64,000 nt of DNA from assembly GCA_030248215.1 (NCBI GenBank), contig JASANG010001056.1:62001-126000 (forward strand). The letters run 5' to 3'. Shown in pieces: positions 24,301 through 35,638 of this stretch. Made by a program: the position numbers and the translations under genes. Position 1 is the stretch's first letter. Each line of letters begins with the position of its first letter. Source of the stretch: Enoplolaimus lenunculus (Eukaryota; Nematoda; Enoplea; Enoplida; Thoracostomopsidae). The notes under the pieces were generated by a model. That model was not told where the DNA came from. It saw only the letters and a list, made by a program, of their open reading frames with translations, and did no database searches.

Positions 24301-27300
24301 TTTGGAGGCCGTTCCCCCTTCCCCAAATTTGGCTGGTGCTTCCCCAAATAGACTCGGCAAGACATTGTGATTAAAACTGATTTTTTGATAATTCTGATTT
24401 ATTTTTAAATTTCAATAACAGCTGCCCCAAAATTATTCGGCACTTCCCCAAATGTAATTTTCTACGGAAACAAATGTATTGTTATATTAGTGAGCGACGA
24501 CCAATTGGTCACCACAGGTTAGAATAGCAAACTTAGCATTTTTAAATATCAAATACATTTGCCTAAAAACTATAATCAGGGTCGTATACATGAGGATTTA
24601 TAGAGAGATAAATGGCATCCATTTCTGAAGTCAAGAAAAGGCACTTACCAATGGCGGATCCACGGAGGGGCCACCCCGGCCGTGGCCCCCCAACAGCATC
24701 TCGACAAAAATTATATAGTGTCAATTGCTGTTCTACGCTGTTTATTTCTCTGTTTTATACACAATAGTATAAGCACCCTTTAAAGTTTCTTGGCCCTGGA
24801 GTCATTTATGTGTAAACAAGGGTTTAAGGACTCTACCCGCTTACGGATTCTTATTAGGGATACGGACTCCTATTAATTGGGACTCAAAATGAGGACCCCC
24901 TCTTATTTGGATCACTACAGTATGGGTCAAAAATATGTTTATTACCTGTGAAATTTTGCCCCCACATTTGAGATCCTGGATCCGCCACTGGCACTTAAAT
25001 CAGGATTTACAATAAACGAGATTCTAGAGGTCGAAATCATTTATATAAGATGAATCCCACCGAAATAAAATTCACGCTCTTGATTCAAAATGCAGTATTG
25101 ACGCTGCAAATGGCTCGAACGTGTAAAATTACAACCATGACCAATTCTTTGTACATATTGGACACTTCAACCTCTATGAGCCACTTGCCACAGAGAGAGG
25201 CTCGAAGCCCCCTAACAAACTTTTCGTCCAGAAGTTTTAGCCAGCTTATAAGCTTGTTGGTTCAATCGCATGTCCCTCCTAATATTGTTTTGCTCCCAGA
25301 AATCGCTAAGGTTCGAAACATAATATACTAACACGGTTTCATGCCAAAGCGTCAATACACTTTATTTTTAGGTAAAAGATGGGCTAAAAAATAATGTGAA
25401 ACAAATTTTACACCGAATTTGTTTGACTTCTATTACCTTGATATAAAATCAGTTTTAGTTTAGTTTACAGTTTTGAAATTTATACTGCCTTTAACTGCAA
25501 GCCCATGGCCATCTCAATTTGTTGGGGGGTGGGGGTAAAATTTTGTCAGGAGGGGGCATACAAGGGTTTTCAACGACTTACAAGGAAGGTTAAAAATTTT
25601 CTAACGGAGCCTAATTTTTTCAAGAGCCGCTGAGCCCCCATTTCTCCCCCTCACTGACCCCCCTGGCTACGGGACCGTTTAACTGTCTTCTTACCTTATA
25701 CCGTTTATGTGTTCGCAATCATCAGTTAACAAAGTTTCATTATAATAAAATATAATTTTAGGGCTGCCGATCAGATATGATCCAAAAACGTCAAATTGTT
25801 TCCATAACCCTCCGCTGAAACAGAAATCAAAATGCGAGCTAAACAAGTATTAAGTTTACTACTATATATTATACAGTCGATTCTTGTACACTTCCCCTTT
25901 TCTTTACACGGCTAGGTCCAGGTTTAGGCTTAAGGTTAAGCTTATGTGTTGGAAAAGGTTTATTAAGCCTAAGCCTTAACCCAAGTTCTAGCCTAAGCCT
26001 TTTCTAAAGCAAAAGCCTTAGCATTAAACGTTAATTTTAAATGTGAAGGAAAGTACAAAAGAGCAGTAAAATACTTAATTGCTAAACGTACCTTGGCGGC
26101 CTCTAACGAACCAGTCTAAGAAACGAACTATGGTTTAATACAAATCACAATTAATCTTGCTGAAATTTCATTGAGAAACAAAAAAACAGCTTTTGCAGGG
26201 TTAAAATTTATTTCACTGAACACGCGGCTCGCTGGCTAAAAAGTTTTCATATGAAGTTGCAACTTCTTGAAATCAAATCCCAGTTACGACCATGTTTACA
26301 TGTAACAGGAGTCATAACCTCATAAAATCAGCCTTAGGATTTCATTTCGAAAAGTTCCGTATAAAATTAGCCGTACCTTGCGATAGTCGTATTACTGCTC
26401 AAAATGGAAACTTTTGGCTGACTGTATAGAACAAATTGAAATTTGTCCAGTGTTTCCGTTTTAAAGTCCATGCGTAGTTGCAATGCGCACGTCAGATTGT
26501 TTCCATTGTTTACATTGACTGATGCTGGCTGAAGTCGACAAAGTAACCAATCACCAGTTGAGCGTACGTTAGTAACTGTACATGTAGCATTACAGAACGA
26601 AACAGTTATTAATGAACCACAATGCAAATTTTGTCCTGCTAAAGTGACATCGATTCCACCAGCTTCCGGGCCATACAGGGGGTATACGTCAGAAACAATA
26701 GGGTCCTGAAAATACAAAAATACTAAAAGCCACCGAATATTAAGATTTCAAACATTCAAGCGCATCACACACTAACTTGTCCAGAAATAATAATATGACT
26801 ATCAACTTCCGCAGCCGCGCAACATATTATGTAAACAAACCAGGATTTGGTTGAGAAACCCGGAGGAGGGACATACAAGGGTTCTCAATGACTTTCAAGA
26901 GGAGGGACATACAAGGGTTTTCAATGACTTTCAAGAGGAGGGACATACAAGGGTTCTCAATGACTTTCAAGAGGAGGGACATACAAGGGTTCTCAATGAC
27001 TTTCAAGCGCGTTTGAAACTTTTTTGAATGTTAAAAATTTTCCTAGATTGCTCAAGCATGCCTCTGGCTACACGCCCTTGAGTTGGAGCGAACAACCCTA
27101 CCCAAGATGGCCATGAAGTCAGGAACATTTGAGTTTCTATTGTAAATAACGCAAAATATCCACATACATCGCTGTTCTGAAATTTTTTGGCCGCATTCTT
27201 GTATGTTGAGATAGTTACAGCTGCAGGCCAGCGGTAAGAAATAAGGTTCAAAACAACTCTGAAATAATCGTCTGACTGAAAGACTTTCGTGAAACAAACA

Positions 27301-30300
27301 GAACATCTGAAAATCTTTGAAACGTTTAATCGCAAAATTATTTAGTTTAATTTTGAACACGACTCAACAAAATAGTGTTGCAGAGATTGTAGTCACTGTT
27401 GCTTGACTAAACGAAGATATACAAGACACGGCCGGAGCAGCCACCCCCTATACCCCCATTTCGGGGCCCCCACGCGTAAAGGGGATCCCACCACAACCGG
27501 TTGAAATAAAAACCGTTTAAGTTTTAAAATGCGTCGGGCTTTTCGCTCGCGAGTTTGGGGACCCCCGCCCTGGAATTTGGGGTGAGCCCTCACCACTGCC
27601 TGCACCGGCACTGATTCAAGAAGTACAATAAGCATGTACAATACCATAAAATGAAAGGAGTCCTGAGCTTGAGTTAATGGGATCTTGGTATTAAAATGGT
27701 GTAACACGACAGGAGCTGAACGAACATGTGAGCTGGTTCCATTGATTATACAATCAATCCTAAAATTAAATTATTCGCAAAACATCGCTAGAAACTTAAA
27801 GTAGTACATCATTCAGACATGATTAATTATTTGGCGTTTTAAATGTTCTATTGCAAAACACTGACTTACTCATGTCAAACCTGAGAAATTTAATTTAAAA
27901 TTCAAATTTAGATTTAAGCCATGTCGCTGCAATCCAATCAATGTTTTTTAAATTTTAAAGTTACCATGAGCCAATTTGATAGTCGACAATTTTGCATGAA
28001 CCGTTAACGTCAACTGTGACATCGGAATCGTTCCATATCAAATCAGATCCACTAATGCGTAAACGTGTTCCGCCGGCATGAGGACCACATTTTGGATAAA
28101 TCTTAAATCAATCACAAGATCTTTACCTAAAGTTAAGTCGGCATGGGTGTACCGAAAGGTGTCCAGCAGGATGATCTGCTGCAAGCTGAATTCATCGCGG
28201 CAAGGGAAAGATACTGCTCAACTATGGTTAGCAATTTGCTAACATTGTCTGAACAGCCACTGCCAGTAATATTTTATTTGTATTTCAATGCCAGCACCCT
28301 CCAGTTCCAATTTCTCATATCGAGAATCACACGCTTTAAAATTAAATAAAACGTTTTTCAAGTTGATGCTACAGAAAATCAACCACACGTCTCACACAAA
28401 ATATTTTATAATCCTTTCAATTTTTTAATTCAAATACGGCCTACAATTTTTGTGTGATTAGCACATTTTCGAGTTGCACTGGGAATTACTTCAAAAATCT
28501 TTCAACAAAACTTGGTTGGAGAAATTTTGTTTGACAGAAATGCTAAGTACCGCTTGTAACAATCTAAACAACTCAGTCAAAAACTATTGCACGAAGACAA
28601 TGTAGCACGTATAGCGGGTATGGTGCAACCGGAATTCAAAAATATCGAAAACAGATCGGTATTTATTTGAATTTCTTTGAAATTCTTACATTTCGATAGC
28701 GTTGTCAAGAAAATTTACTTAAAACTTTATGACTCGAAACTATCAAAATTCTTGGCCGCATCGAGAATTCCGGTTGCACCACTAAACTGAACACGCTATT
28801 TGTTAAACAAATGACGAAAAATAAAATTCTAAAATAGCAAATCCGTCGCAGTAACATTCTTACGTCTGATATTTGGCCAACGCAAAATCGTTTGTGATCA
28901 TTAATTTGACCATGTTGAGCTTTATTATGTTCCCAACGACATCTTTGATTAACACTCCAAAAGCATTTATTTGAGAATGAAAGACAGCGAGAGCAACTAA
29001 TGCCGTATGCTTGACAGCTGTAGACTTCGGCTGTAGCAACGTAGAAACAAAAATTATTTATATTTCAGCTGAATCTTGGATATATATTTCGACGAAGAAA
29101 CAAGCGCCGTACCGTGACATAAAATAAGTTGGCGATGTGTTTTCAGAAGACTGGAGGTCAAAATCGTGCTCATAGATTGTTAATGGAAACAATTGCAAGC
29201 TGAATTTCATGTGCTAATATAAATTTTACAGTTGTGATGAAAACAAAACGTGGCATTGAAAATGTCCACAAAATAAGGTAAAATTTATTTGCAAAAACAA
29301 TTTCATTCATGAAACGATTACAGGTCATGCGAGCAAAGCGAGCGGAAACCGGGCGTAATTTTAGTATTCTCAGGCTATGGCGGTATACATGTTGCGCCTT
29401 AACCGTCCGTCGCTGTCAGTCATCGTCCGTTGCACTGGAGATCGTACTCGAGCAATTTGGCGTATCATGCCGCAACCGGGTGACGTAATCAATCTTTTAA
29501 CAAGAATACAGCTACCTTTAAGTCTTCTGTAAAGGTTAATTTTTTTTTACAACTTGGTATCTTATTAGCTTTTGGTTCGACAGTAGATTGCTCCAAACTA
29601 AATAGATTCGATCTTTGTGTTGGCCGTACAATTCATGGTTACTATGCAAAGCAAACGAAAAACATTACAGTTAAATGTTGTTGCATCTGGCGAAACAAAC
29701 TTATTAGCGTTAGAAAAAAATATAAAACAGTTGTATATGAAACTTTACAGCATCGCGGCTTACCTTTCATGAAATGATCTAACTTTGTTCTTCCGCCATA
29801 TGCGTACACAATGCCATTCAAATATGAGTTTCCTGATTGAATCGATACGTTAAATTTATCACAGCGAACTTTCGAATAGTCGAGATGAGCATTTGCTGTA
29901 TAGGTGATTCCGTTTATTTCCAAATGGCAAGCGAAACTGGAAAAGTTCTAAAACGCGAAGCCGAACAATGCATGAAATTTATATTCATTTTTTACTTTGG
30001 CGCAAGCTAAATATGCATCAAATAAAACTGCGTACATTGTGGCACAATTTTCAGATGTTCGTTATGTTTATTTTGTAGAAATTTTGCCACATATATAGTG
30101 AGAAAATAACGACATCCACCTACGGCTTCAGAGGCATATAATCCGATAAACGCCGAAACTTCTTGCTACATTAAGCCAGTATCCTTTATACTTCTGGAAT
30201 TGCACCAACGTTTTATCCAGCCGAATAATGATGCCGTAGAAAATTAATAAAACTGACCTCTACGTTTTTGACCGGCACAACCACACTTTCACCAATTTCA

Positions 30301-31799
30301 AATATAACTTTTGGGGCGGCGCCGCTGTTTGATTTCACAATTGCCGGACACGCATCAGGATGTTGTGATATAGAAATGTCACGAACCGAGGTTAGTTTGC
30401 AAATCCCTTTTTGAATTTCCCATACACAAGCGTCACTGGTGCACTCTGCACAACTGCGATAACTTCGACAGTCAACAATTGAAATTTGAGTCGAGTCAAG
30501 AAATACTAAATGAGAGCTGTGGTTCGCGTACAAAACAATTGAACCAGTGCTGACATTAGCTAAACATATACACAACTATTTTTACAAAAATCGGTGCAAT
30601 CAGAGTGTAACCGTGAAATTAACTTTTTTGATAGCAAACAAGATCTTGTCCTTTTCCTCTCACAGCCGGTGTTTGCCTAAAAATCGTCGGAATTTCAAAA
30701 TTCTTACAATATTTGAGCTTCTGACGGCGCCTTGTGATCATTCGAAAATAATTATATCTGAATGTTTGAAAAATTCGTTTTTGAGGTCTTAAAAGCAAGT
30801 GCTCAAACTATTGTCCACTAATTCAGGAATTTATGCACTGTTCAGTGTAGTTGAACAGTTGTGGCTATGCGCGACTGGGCTAATGGTTTGCGAGTTATGA
30901 TTAAAAATGATCAGGTTCCCTACAAATAGTTGGCAAAATGCCAAGTTATTTGACCATAACTTGTTAACCGCACATCATTCGACACAGCAGACAAAAAATT
31001 TGTTCAGTCCCTAAAGAGGAAACATTTGAAATTGGAAAATATAATTTTTCCGAAATTCAAATCTCACTGTGAAACATTCGACACGGGAGACAAAAAATTT
31101 GTTCAGTCCCAAAAGAGGAAACATTTGAAATTTAAAAATATAATTTTTCGCAAATTCAAATCCGACTGTGAAATGAAGAAGTTCAAATATGCAAAAAAAA
31201 TTTCAAAATGCGACCCTTTGCTCGCAAACGCCGGCTGAAGCATCGGAAAATTCCTGCAAACTAAATCACTAAAGTATGGTGTAGACGAACTTGTACCAAA
31301 GAACTAAGGTGAAACTAGAAAGGCCTCCCTAAATTTACTGGTACCCTCGAATAATTTTTACGTCAGTTAAAAATACTAATTTGATAAAGTTTAGAATATG
31401 CAAAAAATATTACCCAGCAGTAGTCCGTCAATATTGCATCTCACCGTGTTCGGTTTGTTAAAATAAGAACAATTTAGCCAGAATTGTTGATTATTTGCAA
31501 TTAGGGCAAACACTGGTTTTTGGTGCGTTTCGTTGAATCTTTGCGCAAACTTTAATGTAACCTACAAATAGCGATGTTTACATTTTATGATTATGTATGG
31601 CGTTCAATTTTATTGTTGTTAATACTAGCTCTATTTTCCAGCTGGAATAAAAAAATTTGCGTAGTTGATAGAAATTTTACAAGAAGCTATGTACTCAGGC
31701 AATAATAAGACTTTCAATGCGGTTTAAGTTTGCAACTCCGTTCTACTAAATACGAATTATAGGCTCTTGGTAGCGAATCGAACTGCAACACACTGAATG

Positions 31800-31832
<33 letters not shown>

Positions 31833-31978
31833 GGATAGATAGATAGATATATAGATAGATAGATATATAGATAGATAGATAGATAGATGGATAGATAGAT
31901 AGATATATAGATAGATAGATATATAGATACATAGATAGATAGATAGATGGATAGATAGATATATAGATAGATAGATAC

Positions 31979-32009
<31 letters not shown>

Positions 32010-35000
32010 TATAGACAGATAGATTGATTGATAGATAATCAATCGAAAGATACTTCGACGTGTTTGGAACCGATTGGTCCATTGAACAGACTTCGAAAAC
32101 TAGAACATTTCACATTGTGTACGCATTTTTTGAACAGCCAAAGCTTTACCGTAACAGAATCTTGTCAAACGAAACTCACGTATTGTCGCCGTTCAGTTCG
32201 CGATAGCATATTTGGCGACAAATTATCGATAATCTTACAATAATCTTTCCCTTCCAAATTCAAGGATTCATCGAATTCGCTTGAGTATAGACACCTGAAA
32301 CATTGATAATCTTCAATTACGAAATGCAGCATTTGAAACATAATTTTTTTTATTGTAATGAAAGCACACTGTTTATGTCAGTCTAGGTAGATACGATCGG
32401 GATGTCAAACTTTATGCAGCTGGAAAAGCATGATGCGGATGGATTCGAACTAACGACCTACGGACCACTAGGTAACGCAGCCTGAGTCGACACGTATGTT
32501 GCCGGCTAGCAACAAAACACTGTGCGATTATATGCGTTGCATATAAACTAGGACAAGCATGTCTCATATGCTCACATTTACAACGACCCACAAAGTGACA
32601 ATAAAACACGAAAAAGTTTGGCAGTTTCTATTCGTTCATGAGTAAGAAAAATTTAGTGCTGTAGGTACTGGCAACATATTATGATACAAAAAGTTGTACT
32701 GCGTATAAAATCACCAACAGGAATGTACTGATATGGACCACGGAGCTACGACTCTTAAATCCAAGTACTTTATTCTGTCATGCAAAAGCAGTATGTCATT
32801 GTATAATCGTTAACGATAAGCCAATTCCATTTCAAGCATTAATCTATAAGTCGTTTTTTATACCGGTCTTATATCAATCCTAATTTCAGGGGAACACACC
32901 AATGTGTTGCATGCTAAAATTATTTTCTAAAACACTTAACCTGTAAAGTGTATGACTCCATTTGCAAAACGGTGCAGTACTTTGACACTGCGCGCAACTC
33001 GCTTGTGTTGAACAGTCGTTCAGTTGAATGGCGACAATTTCGTGCGGCGTTATAGCGTGAACAATATTAGACATTTTAGTGTGATGCTTTAACTTTTGGA
33101 TCTCGGTTCCAACCGTGAGCGAAGTGGATTTTGTTTGTTCAAATGCTCCGTGCTGTGAATTTGAGTTTAATACCTGTTGGTGTATGTTTCCATTCGATGT
33201 TGCAATAACGACAACAGTGTACTGACCCCAAGTGAGTACAGTAAGCGCTGTGGTTAATTCGTCCTTTTCTGTTGTGGTATGCGGCTGAGCGTTGTATTTC
33301 AAAGGTATGACAATGTCTGTTGTGAGCGCTTTCCGACCTCTTATAATATTTTGTTCATGTTCCGGTGACTTGCTCTAAAACAAGAAATTCGGGTGAAAAA
33401 GGGTATCACAATGTTTCGCCGCACGTACAAGTCGTCGACCAACATCTTGTAACCTAACATCTCAGAGACAAGACAATTTGTCCCCAGCAATGCTTAAGCA
33501 GCTGTCGGGCGACAATTTATCCGGCGACAAGCAGTGGCAGATTCGTGAAAATTTAACGAGTGAAAGTGTTTGCCTACAGAGAGTTAAATTAAGATTTGAC
33601 TAAAAAGTTTGGTAAATGTTATGGTGTAGACGGTGCTAAATATATATACACAATATGTTGCTAGCGTTAACCAAAAATCAGTCTATATTCTTGTATTCGA
33701 AACTCGTTATTTTCCAAGAGCATAGCCAAGGGGATTTAGGGCTCAGTTCCTTAACCCCTTTTAGTTTCTTTCAAGTGTTACCAGGAACTTTCATAGTTGG
33801 TTAGACAAGAAACCCTTTTCGAAATTTGTAAAATGTAACATTCATTTCCAAAATGCTGGCTACGCTTTTGCTGTTATCGGACAAGTTTTATAACGTGTTG
33901 CAGTAGGCTAGGCATACAAATTAGCAACGCAAATTCAATTATTTACTTATGCAGTTTACCTGTTCAAATATATTTAGCTGACACGCAACATCACTGTTTC
34001 TACATTCCTTAATATTAACGTCAAAATTATGAGCAATTTTCTGAATCGGGAAAATGCATAATATTTCTTTTGGGTGTTGCTGGCGAATAAAATCACCGCT
34101 ATTGAATTCATCGGTCTCAAATACACCAAACAACGCATAGCCGGAATTATTCAGGTTCCAAGCCTGAGTCAGTGCTTGTCCAACGCGAAAAAAATGAGCA
34201 ATTTTCAAGCGTTCATAAATAAACACGCTCCGATAACTTCCATTCGCTGATGTTTTCTGAGATTCAGGCGTTCTCCATATACACTGGATTGCGGTTTCTA
34301 CATACGTAAACGGCATCAAATTTGAATTCATGCGTAGCTGAACTATATTTGATGTTAGTCGCTTAGGAATAACAGGTATTGTATCGTACAAAACTGACTG
34401 CGAATTAGTGAAATATGCAGTGGTAGAGGATGCCCACAAACCATCATGAAACTTTACTTCAAACGTAGCTTTTTTCAGTTCACTTATTAGCGGCAACTGA
34501 GCTCCACGAACCAATTTAATAGACCGCTGATCTTGATTTTTCCCCAACCAATATACTGAAATTACTGGTGGAGTTCGACTACAATCGCATCCCGGTGAAC
34601 AACACTGATCACTCGCAACTATCGCCGCATTTCTAAACCCGTCTGCGTCCAACAATTTTAATTTAGCTTTTGTATATTCATGATTCGATTGCGGATTGAG
34701 TTTCCCGTCTTTGGAGCGCATAAGCCAAACTGAATTCAGGTTGACATCCCTTGGCAACAGTGTGGTGTCTTTTCTTTGAGTTCGAACAATTTTCAACTTA
34801 TTGTTGGTTTGGTCAAAGTTCCAATGTGCGCAAAATTGTTTGATAATATGGTGTCGATATGGTTTATATTTCGCGCCGCGATAATGCCGCTTTATTATCG
34901 CACAAACTATGAATTTTTTGTTGCCAATAGGAACCAGAGTTGTAAATGTGCATGTAGTATTGATTATCTTAGTAACGCCACAGGTCGTTATCTGATCCAG

Positions 35001-35638
35001 CGAAATAAGCTTGTGAGACTGAGACACGTCTGTTGCGTTGAGTTTGAAAATAGCTACGCCAGACGCAGCTAAAATTGAAATGCTTTCAGCGTCGGCTGCG
35101 TCGTTGTCGAAAATATATTCCTGAAAAGAAAAAAATGACTTTCAAAACAAAGATCTTCAAGCGCGCTGAAAGGATTTCATATCGGGAAGGTATAACATAT
35201 AAAAAATTGTTTTCTGCAAACAAGCATATTATTTTAAAGCGTGCATAACTGCCTTGGAAGCACAAATAATTATCGCAGAGGCAGTGCCAAATGAGATTAG
35301 AAAATAAACGCGTGAAACTGCAAATCAAGTATCATATAGAGCCTTTCACAAAAATTTAGTTGTGTTTTCGGTGAATGCACTTTTACTGGATACCGCAAAG
35401 TAGCGTAGATCTTAGGTTGGTAAAGATGTAACATAAACCGCGAAACATTTCGTTTTGCAAATTCGAAGGCTGTAATGGGTAAAGCGAAACAAATAAAAAT
35501 GATAATGAATTTTTCTGTAATTATACTTACCAATTGTTGAATTGATTCAGTACTTAAGATGCCTCTTGATAATATAGCGAACTGTTCGGTATATCGCAAT
35601 ACCGTCGCCGATAAAACAAACGCAACATACACAATCAT
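9371..35638 (-). CDS. PLXN: Plexin (semaphorin receptor), complete
   Basis: Single-pass receptor for semaphorins that signals by a cytoplasmic GAP domain acting on Rap/Ras-type GTPases. I could assemble 29 coding exons, each with GT-AG borders and matching phase, totalling 5739 nt (about 1912 residues), the usual plexin length. The order is signal peptide, Sema, PSI1, IPT-like, PSI2, IPT-like, PSI3, several IPT repeats, one membrane helix, then a split GAP with an inserted Rho-binding domain. The first exon is 35638-35531 (signal peptide MIVYVAFVLSATVLRY...) and the last is 9496-9371, ending AVKELL. Introns hold most of the mobile elements listed here. I cannot decide between the A and B subfamilies; there is no obvious B-type PDZ-binding tail. 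Neighbouring genes give no functional hint. Confidence 0.97.
9729..10087. mobile_element. hAT-like non-autonomous element with 8-bp target duplication
   Basis: It begins CAAGGGCGGATCC and ends in the complement of CAGTGGCGGAAAC. It is flanked by CAGGTACA (9721-9728) and CAAGTACA (10088-10095), an 8-bp duplication matching at seven positions. An 8-bp duplication and CAGTGGCGG-type ends are typical of hAT elements. No transposase is encoded in its 359 bp. It lies in the last plexin intron. Confidence 0.75.
15847..16237. mobile_element. Inverted-repeat element with CAATGGCTGGGTTTCTGAAA ends
   Basis: The left end CAATGGCTGGGTTTCTGAAA recurs as its exact complement at the right end (TTTCAGAAACCCAGCCATTG). 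The interior is rich in ACTTAAGTA motifs and lacks coding capacity. The 391-bp element sits in a plexin intron, about 45 bp downstream of the donor of exon 16435-16282. Target duplication is not clear. Confidence 0.75.
16487..16669. repeat. Two-copy 91-bp tandem repeat
   Basis: TATTTTCAATTGAYAAATAA and the following 70 bp occur twice head to tail with few differences, ending both times in ACATTTCATTCAAATGT. Located in a plexin intron. No coding potential. Confidence 0.85.
17028..17078 (+). mobile_element. Right-end fragment of CTGTAGTGACCC family
   Basis: GGACCCCGACC... through CATTCGGCTCACTACAGTA matches the right end of the family's full-length copy. Only about 50 bp are recognisable. In a plexin intron. 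Confidence 0.5.
20033..20311. repeat. TTAGGC-like tract and three-copy 76-bp tandem repeat overlapping a plexin splice donor
   Basis: After a short AAGCCTAAGCCTAAGCG tract, the unit CTAAGTTATGTCTAAGCC... ending CGCAATTCTCTTACGA occurs at 20081 and 20157, with a diverged third copy from about 20232. The third copy ends exactly at the donor of the plexin membrane-helix exon (exon end 20310), so the donor sequence GTAAGAGAATTGCG of the minus strand is repeated at each unit boundary. Confidence 0.85.
20625..20826. mobile_element. Fold-back element with CACTGCAAAAA ends and GAGTCAAA arrays, copy 1
   Basis: The two halves are inverted copies: CACTGCAAAAATGATGAGTC ... ACTCTCTCCGAAATAGGC on the left and GACCTATTTC-like complement, ...CACCATTTTTTTGCAGTG, on the right. 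The middle is filled with GAGTCAAATT and GACTCAATTT words in both directions, so single strands would form a long hairpin. A second copy lies at 37807-38033. It is in the plexin intron upstream of the membrane-helix exon. Confidence 0.8.
22509..22620 (+). repeat. Degenerate TTAGGC-like tract
   Basis: Words such as TTAAGGCTTAAACGTAGGCT, CTGAGGCTTAGGTTAAGG and CCTAAGCCTAAGC face each other across the tract, giving a loose palindrome of TTAGGC-related units. It sits in the plexin intron just upstream of exon 22449-22353 in transcript terms. No family ends are visible. Confidence 0.5.
22806..22968 (+). mobile_element. TTAGGC-bearing inverted-repeat element
   Basis: Left end GCCCACGTAAAAGATCAGGG then GCGGAAGGTTTTTC; right end CCCTGTTCTATACATTGGCC. 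The interior has CGCTTAGGCTTAGTG and GCTTAGGCTTAGGCTTAA. It matches copies at 37471, 43222 and 63206. It lies in a plexin intron. Confidence 0.75.
23790..23873 (+). mobile_element. Right-end fragment of CTGTAGTGACCC family
   Basis: AGTCCGTAACCAAATA, GGCAAAATAAATA and ATTCGGATCACTACAGTA match in order the last 90 bp of the full-length copy at 61707-62130. In a plexin intron. Confidence 0.6.
24649..24990. mobile_element. hAT-like element with 8-bp target duplication, containing another element's fragment
   Basis: Left end CAATGGCGGATCCACGG, right end GATCCTGGATCCGCCACTG, i.e. inverted ends of CARTGGCGGATCCA. Flanks are GCACTTAC (24641-24648) and GCACTTAA (24991-24998), an 8-bp duplication with one mismatch, as hAT insertion makes. 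Inside, 24790-24926 reproduces a right-end segment of the CTGTAGTGACCC family ending CACTACAGTA. No open frame. In a plexin intron. Confidence 0.8.
25548..25585 (+). repeat. Single diverged unit of the 36-bp minisatellite
   Basis: AGGAGGGGGCATACAAGGGT then TTTCAACGACTTACAAGG resembles the unit repeated at 26863-27006 in the neighbouring plexin intron. Confidence 0.6.
25905..26040. repeat. Degenerate TTAGGC-like palindrome
   Basis: Contains AGGTTTAGGCTTAAGGTTAA on the left and AAGCCTAAGCCTTAACCC, CTAGCCTAAGCC on the right, so the two halves are complementary. It recalls the interior of the TTAGGC-bearing elements, but their GGGGCGG ends are not visible. Confidence 0.5.
26863..27006 (+). repeat. 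Four-copy 36-bp minisatellite
   Basis: GAGGAGGGACATACAAGGGT followed by TCTCAATGACTTTCAA is repeated four times head to tail with at most single-base differences, in the plexin intron before exon 26705-26377 (transcript order). Confidence 0.95.
28621..28782. mobile_element. Inverted-repeat element with TGGTGCAACCGGAATTC ends
   Basis: TGGTGCAACCGGAATTC at the left is answered by GAATTCCGGTTGCACCA at the right, with TA on both outer sides (28619-28620 and 28783-28784). Size 162 bp, no coding capacity. A TA duplication fits Tc1/mariner-type insertion. In a plexin intron. Confidence 0.7.
30590..31240. repeat. Inverted pair flanking a two-copy 99-bp tandem repeat
   Basis: The block ending AGCCGGTGTTTGCCTAAAAA followed by TCGTCGGAATTTCAAAATTC (about 30663-30710) is answered in reverse near 31163-31240 (GAAGTTCAAATATGC ... 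CAAACGCCGGCT). Between them CATTCGACAC...GACAAAAAATTTGTTCAGTC starts at 30976 and again at 31075. A related single copy lies at about 51040-51330. In a plexin intron. Confidence 0.6.
31798..32036. repeat. GATA/TAGA tetranucleotide microsatellite
   Basis: About 240 bp of TAGA units with scattered ATAT, GATG and CATA variants, lying in the plexin intron between exons 32294-32180 and 31561-31414. It creates open frames of Ile-Tyr-Leu-Ser repeats that are not genes. Confidence 0.97.
33960..35120 (-). other. Plexin Sema domain exon
   Basis: One uninterrupted 1161-bp exon (387 codons, phase 0 at both ends) starting EYIFDNDAADAES and ending CQLNIFEQ encodes nearly all of the Sema propeller that binds semaphorin. 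Typical Sema features include YRSVFIYERL, HFFRVGQA and GYALFGVFE. A cysteine-dense insert, CCSPGCDCSRT, sits mid-domain. The remainder of the propeller and the first PSI follow in exon 33374-32941. Having the propeller in one exon contrasts with the 27 short exons that follow it. Confidence 0.92.

Larger units (their letters stand above)
22353..33374 (-). other. Plexin PSI and IPT ectodomain exons
   Basis: Exons in transcript order: 33374-32941 (Sema end and PSI1, CSTQASCAQCQS...CKW), 32294-32180, 31561-31414, 30559-30258 (PSI2, CRSYRSCAECTSDACVW), 29947-29764, 29030-28864 (PSI3, CQAYGISCSRC...KCFW), 28101-27965 (IPT, IYPKCGPHAGGTRLRISG), 27759-27645, 26705-26377 (IPT, VYPLYGPEAGGIDVTLAG), 25814-25695, 24229-24031, 23305-23147, 22449-22353. 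Every exon joins the next in phase. These domains form the stalk that holds the Sema propeller away from the membrane. The acceptor of exon 29030 was chosen because it alone gives the right phase with good spacing to the PSI cysteines. Confidence 0.9.

Noticed and set aside
27420-27610. GC-rich stretch with GGGGCCCCC-like words resembling the GC-rich arms near 40 kb
   Set aside because: The likeness is mainly base composition; no shared word longer than chance was found. It lies across a plexin intron boundary but does not change the exon.
31714-32082. Open frames of Ile-Tyr-Leu-Ser repeats
   Set aside because: Translation of the GATA microsatellite inside a plexin intron.
32430-32500. tRNA-like word with TTCGAA near 32450
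   Set aside because: A GGATTCGAAC word and A-box-like bases are present, but neither acceptor nor T stem pairs, and no second copy was found.
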